The position numbers and the translations under genes were made by a program. From Methylobacterium oxalidis (GTDB taxonomy: Bacteria > Pseudomonadota > Alphaproteobacteria > Rhizobiales > Beijerinckiaceae), in contig NZ_BJZU01000020.1 in assembly GCF_007992195.1 (NCBI RefSeq), positions 28,366 to 92,365 of the forward strand: 64,000 bases of DNA, written 5' to 3'. Below, in pieces: positions 18,078-27,244 of the stretch (position 1 is its first letter; every line of letters starts with the position of its first letter). The notes under the pieces are model-generated. The model made no database searches, was not told where the DNA came from, and worked only from the letters and a program-made list of their open reading frames with translations.

Positions 18078-19922
18078 TCAGGCCGCAGGGGCGAGCGGCG
18101 CCGTCGCACGCTCCAGCCAGGACGCGGTCTCCGGCTCGAGATCCCCCGCGAGGGTCTCGCGGACCCGGGCGTGATAGGCGTCGATCCAGGCCATCTCGGC
18201 GGCCGAGAGCAGGCCCGGCTCGATCAGGCGACGGTCGTAGGGGGCGAGCGTCAGCGTCTCGAAGCCGAGCATCGGGCGCTCTCCTCCGGCGATCTCGGCC
18301 TCCTGCACGAGGACGAGGTTCTCCGTGCGGATGCCGTAGGCGCCGGCCTTGTAGTAGCCCGGCTCGTTCGAGAGGATCATGCCGGGCTGGAGCACCACCG
18401 TGCCGGTCTTGGCGATGCGCTGCGGCCCCTCATGCACGGACAGGAAGCTGCCGACGCCGTGCCCCGTGCCGTGGTCGAAGTCGAGCCCGGCCTCCCACAG
18501 GGCGAGACGGGCGAAGGCGTCGATCTGAGCCCCGGTCGTGCCCTTGGGGAAGACGGCGCGGGAGATCGCGACGTGCCCCTTCAGCACGCGGGTGAAGCGG
18601 TCGCGCATCTCCGCGGTGGGCTCACCCACCGACACCGTGCGGGTGACGTCGGTGGTGCCGTCCCGGTACTGCGCCCCGGAATCGATCAGGAACAGCTCGC
18701 CCCGGCGGGCCCGCCGGTCGGTGGCGTGGGTCACCCGGTAATGGACGATGGCCCCGTTCGGGCCGGAGCCCGAGATCGTCGGAAAGGAGACGTCGCGCAG
18801 CTCGCCCCCGGCGGCACGCAAATCCTCCAGAGCCTCGACGGCCTCGATCTCGCCGATGCCGCCCGAGGCGGCGCGGGCGTCGAGCCAGGCGAGGAAGCGG
18901 GTCAGGGCGAGCCCGTCGCGGCGGTGGGCGGCGCAGGTGCCGGCAATCTCGGCCGCGTTCTTGACCGCCTTCATGGCGGTGACCGGGTCCGGCCCGACAT
19001 CGGCGACGCCGCCCGCTGCCTCGACCAGGCCCTTGAGTGCAGCGGCACCCGTCGCCGCGTCGAGCCGGGTGCGGCCAGTGCCGAGCCCGGCCAGCGCCTC
19101 CGCGAGGGCGGCGCGCGGGACGATGTCGGCGATCGGTTCGAGGGCGGCGCGGGCTTCGGGCGCGATCTCGGGCGAGGCGAGGAAGAGGCTCGCCCGGCCC
19201 TCGCGCGGCACCAGCGCGTAGCCGAGGGCGAGCGGCGTGTGCGCCACGTCGCCCCCGCGCAGGTTGAAGGCCCAGGCGAGGTTGTGCGGGTCGGAGATCA
19301 CGAGGACCTCGCAGCCGGTCTCTGTGAGGGCCTCGCGGATGCGCGCGAGCTTGGCCGAGGCCGCCTCGCCGGCGAGTGCGTCCGGCTGCACGACGACGAG
19401 CCCCGCCGGCGGGCGGGGACGCCCCGCCCAGACGGCATCGACGAGGTTCCCGTCGACGGCCCGTAGCGTGGCGCCGGCCTTGGTCGCGGCCCGCTCCAGG
19501 CGCGCGACGCCGTCCGGCGTGTGCAGCCAGGGGTCGTAGCCGAGCACGGCGCCCTCCTTCAGCGTCTCGCCGAGCCACGCCTCGGCCGTCTTCTCGGCCA
19601 GGGGAACCGGGGTGATGACGCCCGTATCGACCTGTTCCGGCGCCTGCAGGGTGTAGCGCCCGTCGACGAACAGGGCTGCGACGTCGGCGAGCACGATCGC
19701 CGTGCCGGCGGAGCCCGTGAAGCCGGTGAGCCAGGCGAGGCGCTCGGCATTGGCGGGCACGTACTCGGACTGGTGCTCGTCGGCCCGCGGGACCACGAAT
19801 CCGTCGACCCGCGCCTCGCGCATCGCCGCCCGGAGCGCCGCGATCCGCTCCGGGCCCTTGCGGCGGCTCGGATCGTCGAAGGTCTGGAAGCGGTGGCGGC
19901 TGGTCGGGACGGCGGAGGTCAT
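18078..19922 (-). CDS. Aminopeptidase P family protein (Xaa-Pro aminopeptidase)
   Basis: A 614-residue M24B metallopeptidase that removes N-terminal residues preceding proline. Two creatinase-like N-terminal domains occupy about 1-320, and the pita-bread catalytic domain the rest. Metal ligands and substrate residues are visible in FLIDSGAQYRDGTTDVTRT (two Asp), GTGHGVGSFLSVHEGP (His) and SNEPGYYKAGAYGIRTEN (two Glu). The length is that of the three-domain eukaryotic-like enzymes rather than the 440-residue E. coli PepP. No signal peptide, so cytoplasmic. It is followed by prmA on its own strand. Confidence 0.93.
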   Translation of the reverse strand: MTSAVPTSRHRFQTFDDPSRRKGPERIAALRAAMREARVDGFVVPRADEHQSEYVPANAERLAWLTGFTGSAGTAIVLADVAALFVDGRYTLQAPEQVDTGVITPVPLAEKTAEAWLGETLKEGAVLGYDPWLHTPDGVARLERAATKAGATLRAVDGNLVDAVWAGRPRPPAGLVVVQPDALAGEAASAKLARIREALTETGCEVLVISDPHNLAWAFNLRGGDVAHTPLALGYALVPREGRASLFLASPEIAPEARAALEPIADIVPRAALAEALAGLGTGRTRLDAATGAAALKGLVEAAGGVADVGPDPVTAMKAVKNAAEIAGTCAAHRRDGLALTRFLAWLDARAASGGIGEIEAVEALEDLRAAGGELRDVSFPTISGSGPNGAIVHYRVTHATDRRARRGELFLIDSGAQYRDGTTDVTRTVSVGEPTAEMRDRFTRVLKGHVAISRAVFPKGTTGAQIDAFARLALWEAGLDFDHGTGHGVGSFLSVHEGPQRIAKTGTVVLQPGMILSNEPGYYKAGAYGIRTENLVLVQEAEIAGGERPMLGFETLTLAPYDRRLIEPGLLSAAEMAWIDAYHARVRETLAGDLEPETASWLERATAPLAPAA

Positions 19923-19963
19923 GCCGAAGGGTTACGTCGCCCGTCCCGGCCCGGCAACCGGGT

Positions 19964-20881
19964 TCAGCGCGGGCGGGGAGCCGCCCCGCCGCGGCGCAGG
20001 ACGAGCGTCGCCCAGCCCTCGATCACCCCCTTGTGCGCGAGGTGGAAGCCCTGGTGCCCGTAGGTCGAGAGCACGCCGGGCACGTCGCGCTCGATCAGCC
20101 CGGAGAGGATCAGCACGCCGTCGTCGGCCACCACGGCCGTGAGCGAGGGGGCGAGGCGCTTCAGCGGCCGCGCCAGGATGTTGGCGAAGACCACGTCGAA
20201 GTGGCGCGGGCGGTTCGCCATCGCGTTCTGGACGCCGGGGCCCTGGTAGAGCCGGAGCCAGGGCGTCAGGCCGTTCAGGCGCGCGTTGGCGTGCGCGGTC
20301 GTCACGGCCTCCGGGTCGAGGTCGCCCGCCACGACGGCTTTGCGCAGCGCCCGCGCCGCCGCGAAGGCGAGGATGCCCGTGCCGGTTCCGACGTCGAGCA
20401 CCCGCGCCGGACGGCCGCGCTTCATCGCGGCGACGAGGGCGCGCAGGCAGCCGAGGGTGGTGCCGTGGTGGCCGGTGCCGAAGGCGAGCGCGGCCTCGAT
20501 CTCGATCGGCAGGTCGTTAGCGCGGACGTGCTCCCGGTCGTGCGCGCCGTGCACGAGGATGCGGCCGGCCCGCACCGGCTTCAGGCCCTCCAGGGAGGCG
20601 CGCACCCAGTCCTGCTGGTCGATGGTCTGGAAATCGGCGGCGTCCGCCTGATCGCCGACGATCGGGCGGATCAGCTCGCGGACCATCTCCTCGTCCGGCG
20701 CCTCGGAGAAGTACGCCTCGAGCCGCCACGTCACCCCGTCCTCCGCCTCGAAGGCGGCCACCGCCGTCTCGGTCGGGTCGAACATCTCGCCGAGGAGGTC
20801 GGTCATGGCGCGGGCCGACGCCTCGTCGGTGAGGAGGCGCAGGACGTGGGTCGGGCGGTGGGGCGGCAGGCCTTCGAGCAT
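19964..20881 (-). CDS. prmA: Ribosomal protein L11 methyltransferase
   Basis: A 305-residue SAM-dependent methyltransferase that trimethylates L11. Motif I is VLDVGTGTGILA, and the post-I and motif IV segments are VVAGDLDPEA and VFANILARPL. The AFGTGHHGTT segment before motif I is the PrmA signature. The start MLEGLPPHRPTHVL at 20881 matches family N termini; the 12-residue upstream extension in the open frame is rejected. It lies just upstream of the aminopeptidase P gene (41-base gap) in the same direction, as in other Hyphomicrobiales. Confidence 0.93.
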   Translation of the reverse strand: MLEGLPPHRPTHVLRLLTDEASARAMTDLLGEMFDPTETAVAAFEAEDGVTWRLEAYFSEAPDEEMVRELIRPIVGDQADAADFQTIDQQDWVRASLEGLKPVRAGRILVHGAHDREHVRANDLPIEIEAALAFGTGHHGTTLGCLRALVAAMKRGRPARVLDVGTGTGILAFAAARALRKAVVAGDLDPEAVTTAHANARLNGLTPWLRLYQGPGVQNAMANRPRHFDVVFANILARPLKRLAPSLTAVVADDGVLILSGLIERDVPGVLSTYGHQGFHLAHKGVIEGWATLVLRRGGAAPRPR

Positions 20882-21011
20882 GGGCCCGGCTCTAAGCGCA
20901 CGCGGCCCGCCTGTCACGCCGCCCGTGCGTCCGATCGCGGAACCGAGCCCCGCGCTGGCACGCGGCGTGAATCCGGCCGAGCCGGCGCAAGGCAGGGGAA
21001 GGACACGCGCA

Positions 21012-21248
21012 ATGCTCGGATTGTCGCGCCGGCACAGCCACTTCGTCTACGGGGTGATCCAGTCGGGGCTGACCTGCGGCATCGCCTCCGGCATCGCGAG
21101 CGTGCCGCTCCTCGCCGAGGGCGCCTTCCTCGCGAGCTGGCTGCGCGCGTGGCTCCTCGCCTGGGCGGCGATGCTGCCCGTGGTGATCCTCGCCGCGCCG
21201 CTGATCCGGCGCCTCGCCGACGCGCTCACGCTGGAGGAGCAGGGCTGA
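21012..21248 (+). CDS. DUF2798 small membrane protein
   Basis: A 78-residue protein with two hydrophobic helices (about 12-36 and 43-65). It carries the DUF2798 pattern FVYGVIQSGLTCGIASGIAS followed by FLASWLRAWLLAWAAMLPVV. The function of the family is unknown. The start at 21012 follows an AAGGACACG stretch. It lies alone between prmA (opposite strand) and ilvD. Confidence 0.78.
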   Translation: MLGLSRRHSHFVYGVIQSGLTCGIASGIASVPLLAEGAFLASWLRAWLLAWAAMLPVVILAAPLIRRLADALTLEEQG

Positions 21249-21353
21249 CGGGAAGCGTGGCCGGGCGCGGGCGCGTTGAAGTCCCGCACCCATTCGTGAG
21301 AGAGGGTGCGGCGAACGGGCCGAGAGCCCGACCGTCCGGACCCGACGCACGTC

Positions 21354-23192
21354 ATGCCCGCCTACCGCTCCCGCACCACCACCCACGGCCGCAACATGGC
21401 CGGCGCCCGCGGCCTCTGGCGCGCCACCGGCATGAAAGATTCCGATTTCGGCAAGCCGATCATCGCGGTCGTGAACTCCTTCACGCAGTTCGTGCCCGGC
21501 CACGTCCACCTGAAGGATCTCGGGCAGCTCGTGGCACGCGAGATCGAGCAGGCCGGCGGCGTGGCCAAGGAGTTCAACACCATCGCGGTCGACGACGGCA
21601 TCGCCATGGGCCACGACGGGATGCTCTACTCCCTGCCCTCCCGCGAGTTGATCGCCGATTCCGTCGAGTACATGGTCAACGCGCACTGCGCCGACGCCAT
21701 GGTCTGCATCTCGAACTGCGACAAGATCACGCCCGGCATGCTGATGGCGGCCCTGCGCCTCAACATCCCGGTCGTGTTCGTCTCGGGCGGCCCGATGGAG
21801 GCCGGCAAGGCCGTCCTGAAGGGCGTGACCCGCAAGTTCGACCTCGTGGACGCCATGGTGGCCGCGGCCGACGACCGGGTCTCGGACGAGGATGTCCAGG
21901 TCATCGAGCGCTCGGCCTGCCCGACCTGCGGCTCCTGCTCGGGCATGTTCACGGCCAATTCCATGAACTGCCTCACCGAGGCGCTGGGGCTGGCGCTGCC
22001 CGGCAACGGCTCGGTGCTCGCCACCCACGCCGACCGCCGCCGCCTGTTCGTGGAGGCCGGCCACCTGATCGTGGATCTCGCCCGCCGCTACTACGAGCAG
22101 GACGACGCGCGCGTGCTGCCGCGCGCGATCGCGAGCTTCGCGGCCTTCGAGAACGCGATGACCCTCGACATCGCCATGGGCGGCTCGACGAACACGGTCC
22201 TGCACCTCCTGGCCGCCGCGCACGAGGGGGAGGTGCCCTTCACGATGGCCGACATCGACCGATTGTCCCGGCGCGTTCCGGTGCTCTGCAAGGTCGCACC
22301 GGCGGTCGCCGACATCCACATGGAGGACGTGCACCGGGCCGGCGGGATCATGGGGATCCTGGGCGAGCTCGACCGGGCCGGCCTGATCGACGGGTCCGTC
22401 GGCAACGTCAGCGCCGGCACGCTCGGCGAGGCGCTCGCCCGCTGGGACGTGCGCCGCTCGGAGAGCGCCGCCGTGCAGAGCTTCTACCGGGCCGCTCCCG
22501 GCGGCGTGCCGACCCAGGTCGCCTTCAGCCAGGACTCGCGCTTCGACGCGCTCGACCTCGACCGCGAGGCGGGGGTGATTCGCGACATGGCCCACGCCTA
22601 CTCGCGGGACGGCGGCCTCGCCGTGCTCTACGGCAACCTCGCCGAGGACGGCTGCATCGTGAAGACCGCGGGCGTCGATGCCAGCATCCTCACCTTCACG
22701 GGCACGGCCCACGTCTTCGAGAGCCAGGACGCGGCGGTGGACGGCATCCTCAACGGCCGCGTCAAGGCCGGCGAGGTGGTGCTGATCCGCTACGAGGGCC
22801 CGCGCGGCGGCCCCGGCATGCAGGAGATGCTCTATCCGACGAGCTACCTGAAATCGAAGGGCCTCGGCAAAGCCTGCGCCCTCGTCACGGACGGGCGCTT
22901 CTCGGGCGGCTCCTCCGGGCTCTCGATCGGCCACGTCTCGCCCGAGGCGGCCGAGGGCGGGCTGATCGGCCTCGTCGCCCAGGGTGACCGGATCGAGATC
23001 GACATCCCCAACCGGCGCATCCATCTCGCCGTGGACGAGGCCGAGCTCGGCCGCCGCCGCGCCGCGCGCGAGGCGGCCGGCTGGCGCCCGGAGGTTCCGC
23101 GCAAGCGCAAGGTCAGCGCGGCGCTCCGCGCCTACGCGATGCTGGCGACGAGCGCCGCGAAGGGGGCCGTGCGCAACCTCGCGGCCGACTGA
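21354..23192 (+). CDS. ilvD: Dihydroxy-acid dehydratase
   Basis: A 612-residue Fe-S dehydratase, the third step of isoleucine and valine synthesis. Iron-sulfur cysteines are visible in [11 protein letters not shown] and [16 protein letters not shown], and the C-terminal [12 protein letters not shown] and [21 protein letters not shown] signatures are intact. Length matches E. coli IlvD (616). The start [14 protein letters not shown] at 21354 is the family N terminus. No other ilv genes are nearby. Confidence 0.97.
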   Translation: MPAYRSRTTTHGRNMAGARGLWRATGMKDSDFGKPIIAVVNSFTQFVPGHVHLKDLGQLVAREIEQAGGVAKEFNTIAVDDGIAMGHDGMLYSLPSRELIADSVEYMVNAHCADAMVCISNCDKITPGMLMAALRLNIPVVFVSGGPMEAGKAVLKGVTRKFDLVDAMVAAADDRVSDEDVQVIERSACPTCGSCSGMFTANSMNCLTEALGLALPGNGSVLATHADRRRLFVEAGHLIVDLARRYYEQDDARVLPRAIASFAAFENAMTLDIAMGGSTNTVLHLLAAAHEGEVPFTMADIDRLSRRVPVLCKVAPAVADIHMEDVHRAGGIMGILGELDRAGLIDGSVGNVSAGTLGEALARWDVRRSESAAVQSFYRAAPGGVPTQVAFSQDSRFDALDLDREAGVIRDMAHAYSRDGGLAVLYGNLAEDGCIVKTAGVDASILTFTGTAHVFESQDAAVDGILNGRVKAGEVVLIRYEGPRGGPGMQEMLYPTSYLKSKGLGKACALVTDGRFSGGSSGLSIGHVSPEAAEGGLIGLVAQGDRIEIDIPNRRIHLAVDEAELGRRRAAREAAGWRPEVPRKRKVSAALRAYAMLATSAAKGAVRNLAAD

Positions 23193-23281
23193 GCCGCGCG
23201 CCTCAGCGTTTCACCGCGCGCCCGGCCGGGAACCGCCCAAGGATGCGTCAGTTTGTTCATCCTGTGGGCGTAAGCTCGGCT

Positions 23282-23306
23282 GGAACGGAGAGCGCCGAGG
23301 GGCGTT
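23282..23306 (+). promoter_or_regulatory. Candidate sigma-EcfG (general stress) promoter
   Basis: GGAAC at 23282-23286 and CGTT at 23303-23306 with a 16-base spacer. It points at the NepR-like gene whose ATG is 50 bases on. Confidence 0.7.
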
Positions 23307-23356
23307 CTCGGTGGCCCTGCTCCGAACCGAGAAGGCTGTTGAGGCTGCGTTCGCGC

Positions 23357-23557
23357 ATGAAGAAGAAAAGATCCGGCCGTCGTGAGCCGGTGATCCTCAC
23401 GACCGAACTCCGACCGCGCCGCGGTCGCCGCCGCGTGCAGGCGATGGGCACCGAAGGACTGGACGCGCCGATGCCCGGCCAGCTCCTCGTCCTGCTGAGT
23501 CGCCTGCACCGGTCCGAGACGGCCCGCGCCCGCCCCGACGACGAGGCGCTCGGCTGA
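23357..23557 (+). CDS. Small NepR-like protein (possible anti-sigma factor)
   Basis: A 66-residue protein starting MKKKRSGRREP, strongly basic in its first half. The second half (VQAMGTEGLDAPMPGQLLVL continuing LSRLHRSE) resembles the NepR core, whose pattern is roughly LRA-YD-VL-EPVPDRF-LLxQL. In particular the P-x-P/MP turn and the LL-x-x-L helix line up. NepR is the anti-sigma factor that holds EcfG until phosphorylated PhyR removes it. An exact EcfG promoter 50 bases upstream supports both the gene and the idea. The longer open frame from 23243 is less likely. Similarity is judged by eye only, so the family call is tentative. Confidence 0.5.
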   Translation: MKKKRSGRREPVILTTELRPRRGRRRVQAMGTEGLDAPMPGQLLVLLSRLHRSETARARPDDEALG

Positions 23558-23611
23558 CCCGCGCGTCGCGCGCATGGTGTCGTGCCCGCGCGTCTCGCGC
23601 ATGGTGACGTG
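23558..23611 (+). repeat. Tandem duplication of a 27-base unit
   Basis: Copies at 23558-23584 and 23585-23611 begin CCCGCGCGTC and agree at 25 of 27 positions. They start immediately after the NepR-like stop codon and lie 95 bases before the modA start. This may be an operator, a hairpin-forming element or simple slippage. Confidence 0.8.
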
Positions 23612-23705
23612 ACGGGGGCCGGCGCTTGTGCGTGCCGGCTCCGCCCTTATCATCCCCCCGGCAATGCCGCCGGCCGAACCCGGCGCCGGACACCGAGGGG
23701 CCTCC

Positions 23706-24494
23706 ATGACATCGACGCGGCGGATCTGGCTCGCGGGCGCGCTCGCGCTCCTCCTCGGAGCACTCCCGGCTCGGGCGGACGAGCCCGTCCTCGTCTTCGC
23801 CGCTGCGAGCCTGAAGAACGCGGTCGACGACGCGGCCGCCGCCTGGAGAGGGGAGACGGGCAAGGTGGCCAAGGTCTCCTACGCCGCCTCGAACGCGCTG
23901 GCGAAGCAGATCGAGGCCGGAGCCCCGGCCGACCTCTTCATCTCCGCCGACCTAGCCTGGATGGACTACGCCGAGAGGGCCGGCACGATCCGGCCCGGCA
24001 CCCGCGCGAACTTCCTGCGCAACAGCATCGTGCTCGTCGCGCCGAAGGATTCGCCCCTCTCCGTCGATCTGAAGCCCGGCCTCGATCTCGCCAAGGCACT
24101 CGGCGGCGGGCGCCTCGCGGTCGGCAACGTCGAGTCGGTGCCGGCTGGCAAGTACGGCCGCGCGGCGCTCCAGGCCCTCGGCGCCTGGGACGGCGTGAGG
24201 GATCGCCTCGCCCAGGCCGAGAACGTCCGCGCCGCCCTCCTCCTCGTCTCCCGCGGCGAGGCGCCGCTCGGGATCGTCTACGCCACCGACGCGGCCTCCG
24301 ACCCGGGCGTGCGCGTGGTCGCGACCTTCCCGGCCGACAGCCATCCGCCGATCGTCTACCCGATCGCTGAGACGAAGGATTCGGCCAATCCGAACGCTGC
24401 CGCCTTCCTCGCCTACCTGAAGAGCCCGGCCGCGCGCGGCCACTTCGAGCGCCAGGGCTTCACCGTGCTGGGGCAGGCGGGCGAGCGCTTCTGA
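23706..24494 (+). CDS. modA: Molybdate ABC transporter, substrate-binding protein
   Basis: A 262-residue periplasmic binding protein. The signal peptide covers about 1-26 (ends ARADEP). The ModA core begins VLVFAAASLKNAVDDAA, with PADLFISAD and the GDVESVPAGKYG-type segment (here GNVESVPAGKYG) that line the oxyanion site. It is the first gene of a modA-modB-modC cluster, with modB 19 bases downstream. No ModE gene or obvious ModE site is seen. Molybdate would supply Mo-cofactor enzymes such as formate dehydrogenase or nitrate reductase. Confidence 0.95.
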   Translation: MTSTRRIWLAGALALLLGALPARADEPVLVFAAASLKNAVDDAAAAWRGETGKVAKVSYAASNALAKQIEAGAPADLFISADLAWMDYAERAGTIRPGTRANFLRNSIVLVAPKDSPLSVDLKPGLDLAKALGGGRLAVGNVESVPAGKYGRAALQALGAWDGVRDRLAQAENVRAALLLVSRGEAPLGIVYATDAASDPGVRVVATFPADSHPPIVYPIAETKDSANPNAAAFLAYLKSPAARGHFERQGFTVLGQAGERF

Positions 24495-24513
24495 CGCGCC
24501 GGTCCGCGCCGCC

Positions 24514-25206
24514 ATGCTCGGCCTGACGCCGGATGAGTGGGTCGCCGTCGGCCTGAGCCTGAAGGTGGCGAGCGTCGCGACGCTCGCGAGCCTCGTTCCC
24601 GGGATCGCGGTGGCCTGGCTCCTCGCCCGCCGCGACTTCTACGGCCGCGCGCTGCTCGACGGGCTGGTGCACCTGCCTCTCATCCTGCCGCCCGTGGTGA
24701 CGGGCTACCTGCTCCTCCTCGCCTTCGGGCGCAAAGGTCCGGCGGGCGCGTGGCTCGCCGAGTTCGGCGTGGTCTTCGCCTTCCGCTGGACCGGCGCGGC
24801 GCTCGCCTGCGCGGTGATGGGCTTCCCGCTGATGGTGCGGGCGATGCGCCTCTCGCTGGAGGCGGTGGACCGGCGCCTTGAGCAGGCGGCCGCGACGCTC
24901 GGCGCCAACCCGCTCGCCGTGTTCCTCACCGTCACGCTGCCCCTGAGCCTGCCGGGCATCCTCGCGGGCGCGGTGCTGGCCTTCGCCAAGGCGATGGGGG
25001 AATTCGGCGCCACCATCACCTTCGTGTCCAACATCCCCGGCGAGACCCAGACCCTGCCCTCGGCGATCTACACGCTGACGCAGGTGCCCGGCGGCGAGGG
25101 CGGCGCGCTCCGCCTGACGCTGGTCTCGATCCTCGTCTCGATGGGAGCGCTGCTGGCCTCCGAGGTGCTCGCGCGGCGGGTCAGCCGCCGGCTCGGGTCG
25201 GCCTGA
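24514..25206 (+). CDS. modB: Molybdate ABC transporter, permease
   Basis: A 230-residue inner-membrane permease with about five spans. The EAA loop that docks with the ATPase is present (EQAAATLGANPLAVFLTVTLP). Length and sequence (LPPVVTGYLLLLAFGRKGPAG) are typical of ModB. Start ATG at 24514, 19 bases after modA; modC starts 4 bases after its stop, so the three are one transcription unit. Confidence 0.95.
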   Translation: MLGLTPDEWVAVGLSLKVASVATLASLVPGIAVAWLLARRDFYGRALLDGLVHLPLILPPVVTGYLLLLAFGRKGPAGAWLAEFGVVFAFRWTGAALACAVMGFPLMVRAMRLSLEAVDRRLEQAAATLGANPLAVFLTVTLPLSLPGILAGAVLAFAKAMGEFGATITFVSNIPGETQTLPSAIYTLTQVPGGEGGALRLTLVSILVSMGALLASEVLARRVSRRLGSA

Positions 25207-25210
25207 GGCG

Positions 25211-26317
25211 ATGGCGCTCGCGGTCGACGTCGCCCTGAAGCGAGGTGCCTTCTCGCTGGAGGCCGCCTTCGAGAGCGGGCCCGGCCTCACCGCCCTGTTC
25301 GGCCGCTCGGGCTCGGGCAAGAGCACGCTGATCCACCTGATCGCGGGCCTCGCGCGGCCGGACCGCGGGCGGATCGTGGTCGGCGGCGAGACCCTGCTCG
25401 ACACAGGGGCGCGCGTCAGCGTGCCCGTGCACCGGCGACGGATCGCCTGCGTGTTCCAGGAGGCGCGCCTGCTGCCGCACCTCAGCGTGCGGGGCAATCT
25501 CGGCTACGGGCGCTTCTTCGCGGGCCGCCGGGCCGGGTCCGCTGCGGAGATCGCCCCGGTCGTCGAGATGCTCGGGATCGGTCACCTGCTCGACCGGCGG
25601 CCGGCCGGGCTCTCGGGCGGCGAGACGCAGCGCGTGGCGATCGGGAGGGCGCTGCTGGCCAAGCCGCGCCTCCTCCTGATGGACGAGCCCCTGGCGGCCC
25701 TCGACGAGGCGCGCAAGGCCGAGATCCTGCCCTACATCGAGCGGCTCCGGGACGAGGCCGGCATCCCCATCGTCTATGTGAGCCACGCGGTGGCCGAGGT
25801 CGCGCGCCTCGCCAGCACCGTCGTGGTGCTGGAGGACGGGCGGGTCGCCGCCGCGGGGCCGGCCGACGCGATCCTGCGCCGGGCCGAGATCCTGCCCGCC
25901 CACGAGGCGGAGGTGGGCGCCCTCCTCGACATGGTGGTGGAGGACCACGACGCCTCCGGCGGCGTGACCCGGCTCACGGGCACGGCCGGCCGCCTGGTGC
26001 TGCCGCACTTCGATCGACTGGTCGGCAGCCCGGTCCGGGTGCGCCTGCCGGCGCGCGATGTGCTCGTGGCGACGCAGATGCCCGTCGGGCTCAGCGCCCG
26101 CAACGTGCTGCCCGGGCGGATCACCGCTCTGAGCCCGCTCGGCGAGGCCGTGATGGTCGAGATCGCTTGCGGCGAGGTCTCGGTGGCGGCGCGCCTGACC
26201 CGCGCCTCGGCCCGGGACCTCGGCCTCGCGCCGGGGCTTGCCGTCTACGCCATCGTGAAGAGCGTCGCGCTCGATCCCGCGGGCGTCGGCACCGGGCGCC
26301 GGACGCTCGAGATCTGA
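25211..26317 (+). CDS. modC: Molybdate ABC transporter, ATP-binding protein
   Basis: A 368-residue ATPase. Walker A is FGRSGSGKST, the signature LSGGETQRVAIGRALL, Walker B LLLMDEPLAALDEARK, and the H-loop VYVSHAV. The C-terminal 70-80 residues form a TOBE (molybdate-binding) domain containing ISARNVLPG-like sequence (here LSARNVLPGRITAL), which is diagnostic for ModC over other importers. It is convergent with nudC, whose stop lies 4 bases away. Confidence 0.95.
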   Translation: MALAVDVALKRGAFSLEAAFESGPGLTALFGRSGSGKSTLIHLIAGLARPDRGRIVVGGETLLDTGARVSVPVHRRRIACVFQEARLLPHLSVRGNLGYGRFFAGRRAGSAAEIAPVVEMLGIGHLLDRRPAGLSGGETQRVAIGRALLAKPRLLLMDEPLAALDEARKAEILPYIERLRDEAGIPIVYVSHAVAEVARLASTVVVLEDGRVAAAGPADAILRRAEILPAHEAEVGALLDMVVEDHDASGGVTRLTGTAGRLVLPHFDRLVGSPVRVRLPARDVLVATQMPVGLSARNVLPGRITALSPLGEAVMVEIACGEVSVAARLTRASARDLGLAPGLAVYAIVKSVALDPAGVGTGRRTLEI

Positions 26318-26321
26318 GCGC

Positions 26322-27239
26322 TCAGGCCGCGCCCTCGACGAAGGCGCACATCAGGAGGTGCGCGATCGCCATCGGCGGCGGCACGCCCAAGCCCTCCGGG
26401 TGCGTGCCGGCGATCATCGCGGCGACCTCCGCGCGGGAGAACCAGCGGGCATCCTCGAGCTCGGCGGGATCAATCGTGATCGCCGCGTCGAGCGCCTCCG
26501 CCACGCAGCCGAGCATCAGCGAGGCCGGGAAGGGCCAGGGCTGGGAGGCGAGGTAGCGCACCGCGCCGACCCGGATGCCGGCCTCCTCGAACGTCTCCCG
26601 CCGCACCGCGTCCTCGACGGTCTCGCCGGGCTCCAGGAAGCCGGCGAGGCAGGAGTACATCCCCGGCTTGAAGCGGGGCGCCCGGCCGAGCAGGCAATGC
26701 TCGCCCCGCCGCAGCAGCATGATCACCACCGGGTCGGTGCGCGGGAAATGATGGGCCTCGCAGGCGGGGCAATCGCGCCGGAAGCCGCCGGCCACCGCCG
26801 CGGTCGGCGTGCCGCAATTGGCGCAGAAACCGTTGCGGGCGTGCCAGGCGAGCAGCGACTTCGCCGTGGCGAGCAGTCCGAGTTCGTGGGCCGCCACCGC
26901 GCCGTCGGCGGCGAGGCTGCGCAGGTCGAGGCTGTGGTGGTCCGTTCCGGCCGCCAGGTCCTCGGCCGCCGCCGGCTCGATCGCCGCGGCGAAGACGGGC
27001 CGCCCGTCGAGCCGCCCGAGGAAGACCGGCTCGGCGAGGGCGGGCACGCGGACGGCCGTCTCCGGCGGCAGGAGCGCGCTGGCGGGCTCGCGCCGCAGCA
27101 CCACGCGGTCGCCGGCGAGCAGAACCCAGGCGGCGTCCGGCGCGTCGAGGGGCGGCACCGCGCCCTCCCCCGCCTCGGCGGAATGGCGGCGGAGCCGGCT
27201 CTCGGCGTAGCCGAGCCCGGAGCGGGACAGGACCGCCAC
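26322..27239 (-). CDS. nudC: NAD(+) diphosphatase (decapping NUDIX enzyme)
   Basis: A 305-residue NudC, which cleaves NADH to NMNH and AMP and removes NAD caps from RNA. A zinc ribbon (CANCGTPT and CPACE) precedes the NUDIX box GFLEPGETVEDAVRRETFEEAG, and the downstream SQPWPFP motif, specific to the NADH pyrophosphatase group, is present. The start is a GTG at 27239, 5 bases after the stop of the HIT gene upstream, so the two are probably translated from one mRNA. Confidence 0.93.
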   Translation of the reverse strand: MAVLSRSGLGYAESRLRRHSAEAGEGAVPPLDAPDAAWVLLAGDRVVLRREPASALLPPETAVRVPALAEPVFLGRLDGRPVFAAAIEPAAAEDLAAGTDHHSLDLRSLAADGAVAAHELGLLATAKSLLAWHARNGFCANCGTPTAAVAGGFRRDCPACEAHHFPRTDPVVIMLLRRGEHCLLGRAPRFKPGMYSCLAGFLEPGETVEDAVRRETFEEAGIRVGAVRYLASQPWPFPASLMLGCVAEALDAAITIDPAELEDARWFSRAEVAAMIAGTHPEGLGVPPPMAIAHLLMCAFVEGAA

Positions 27240-27244
27240 CGCCC

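Noticed and set aside
17409..19466. 685-residue plus-strand open frame antisense to ScsB and aminopeptidase P.
   Set aside because: No family sequence; the minus-strand genes have complete active sites.
23558..23611. Start of a CRISPR array.
   Set aside because: Only two directly adjacent copies without a spacer; it is a tandem duplication.
23612..23705. Possible molybdenum-cofactor riboswitch before modA.
   Set aside because: The leader is short and I could not fold the conserved Moco core; only GC-rich short repeats are present.
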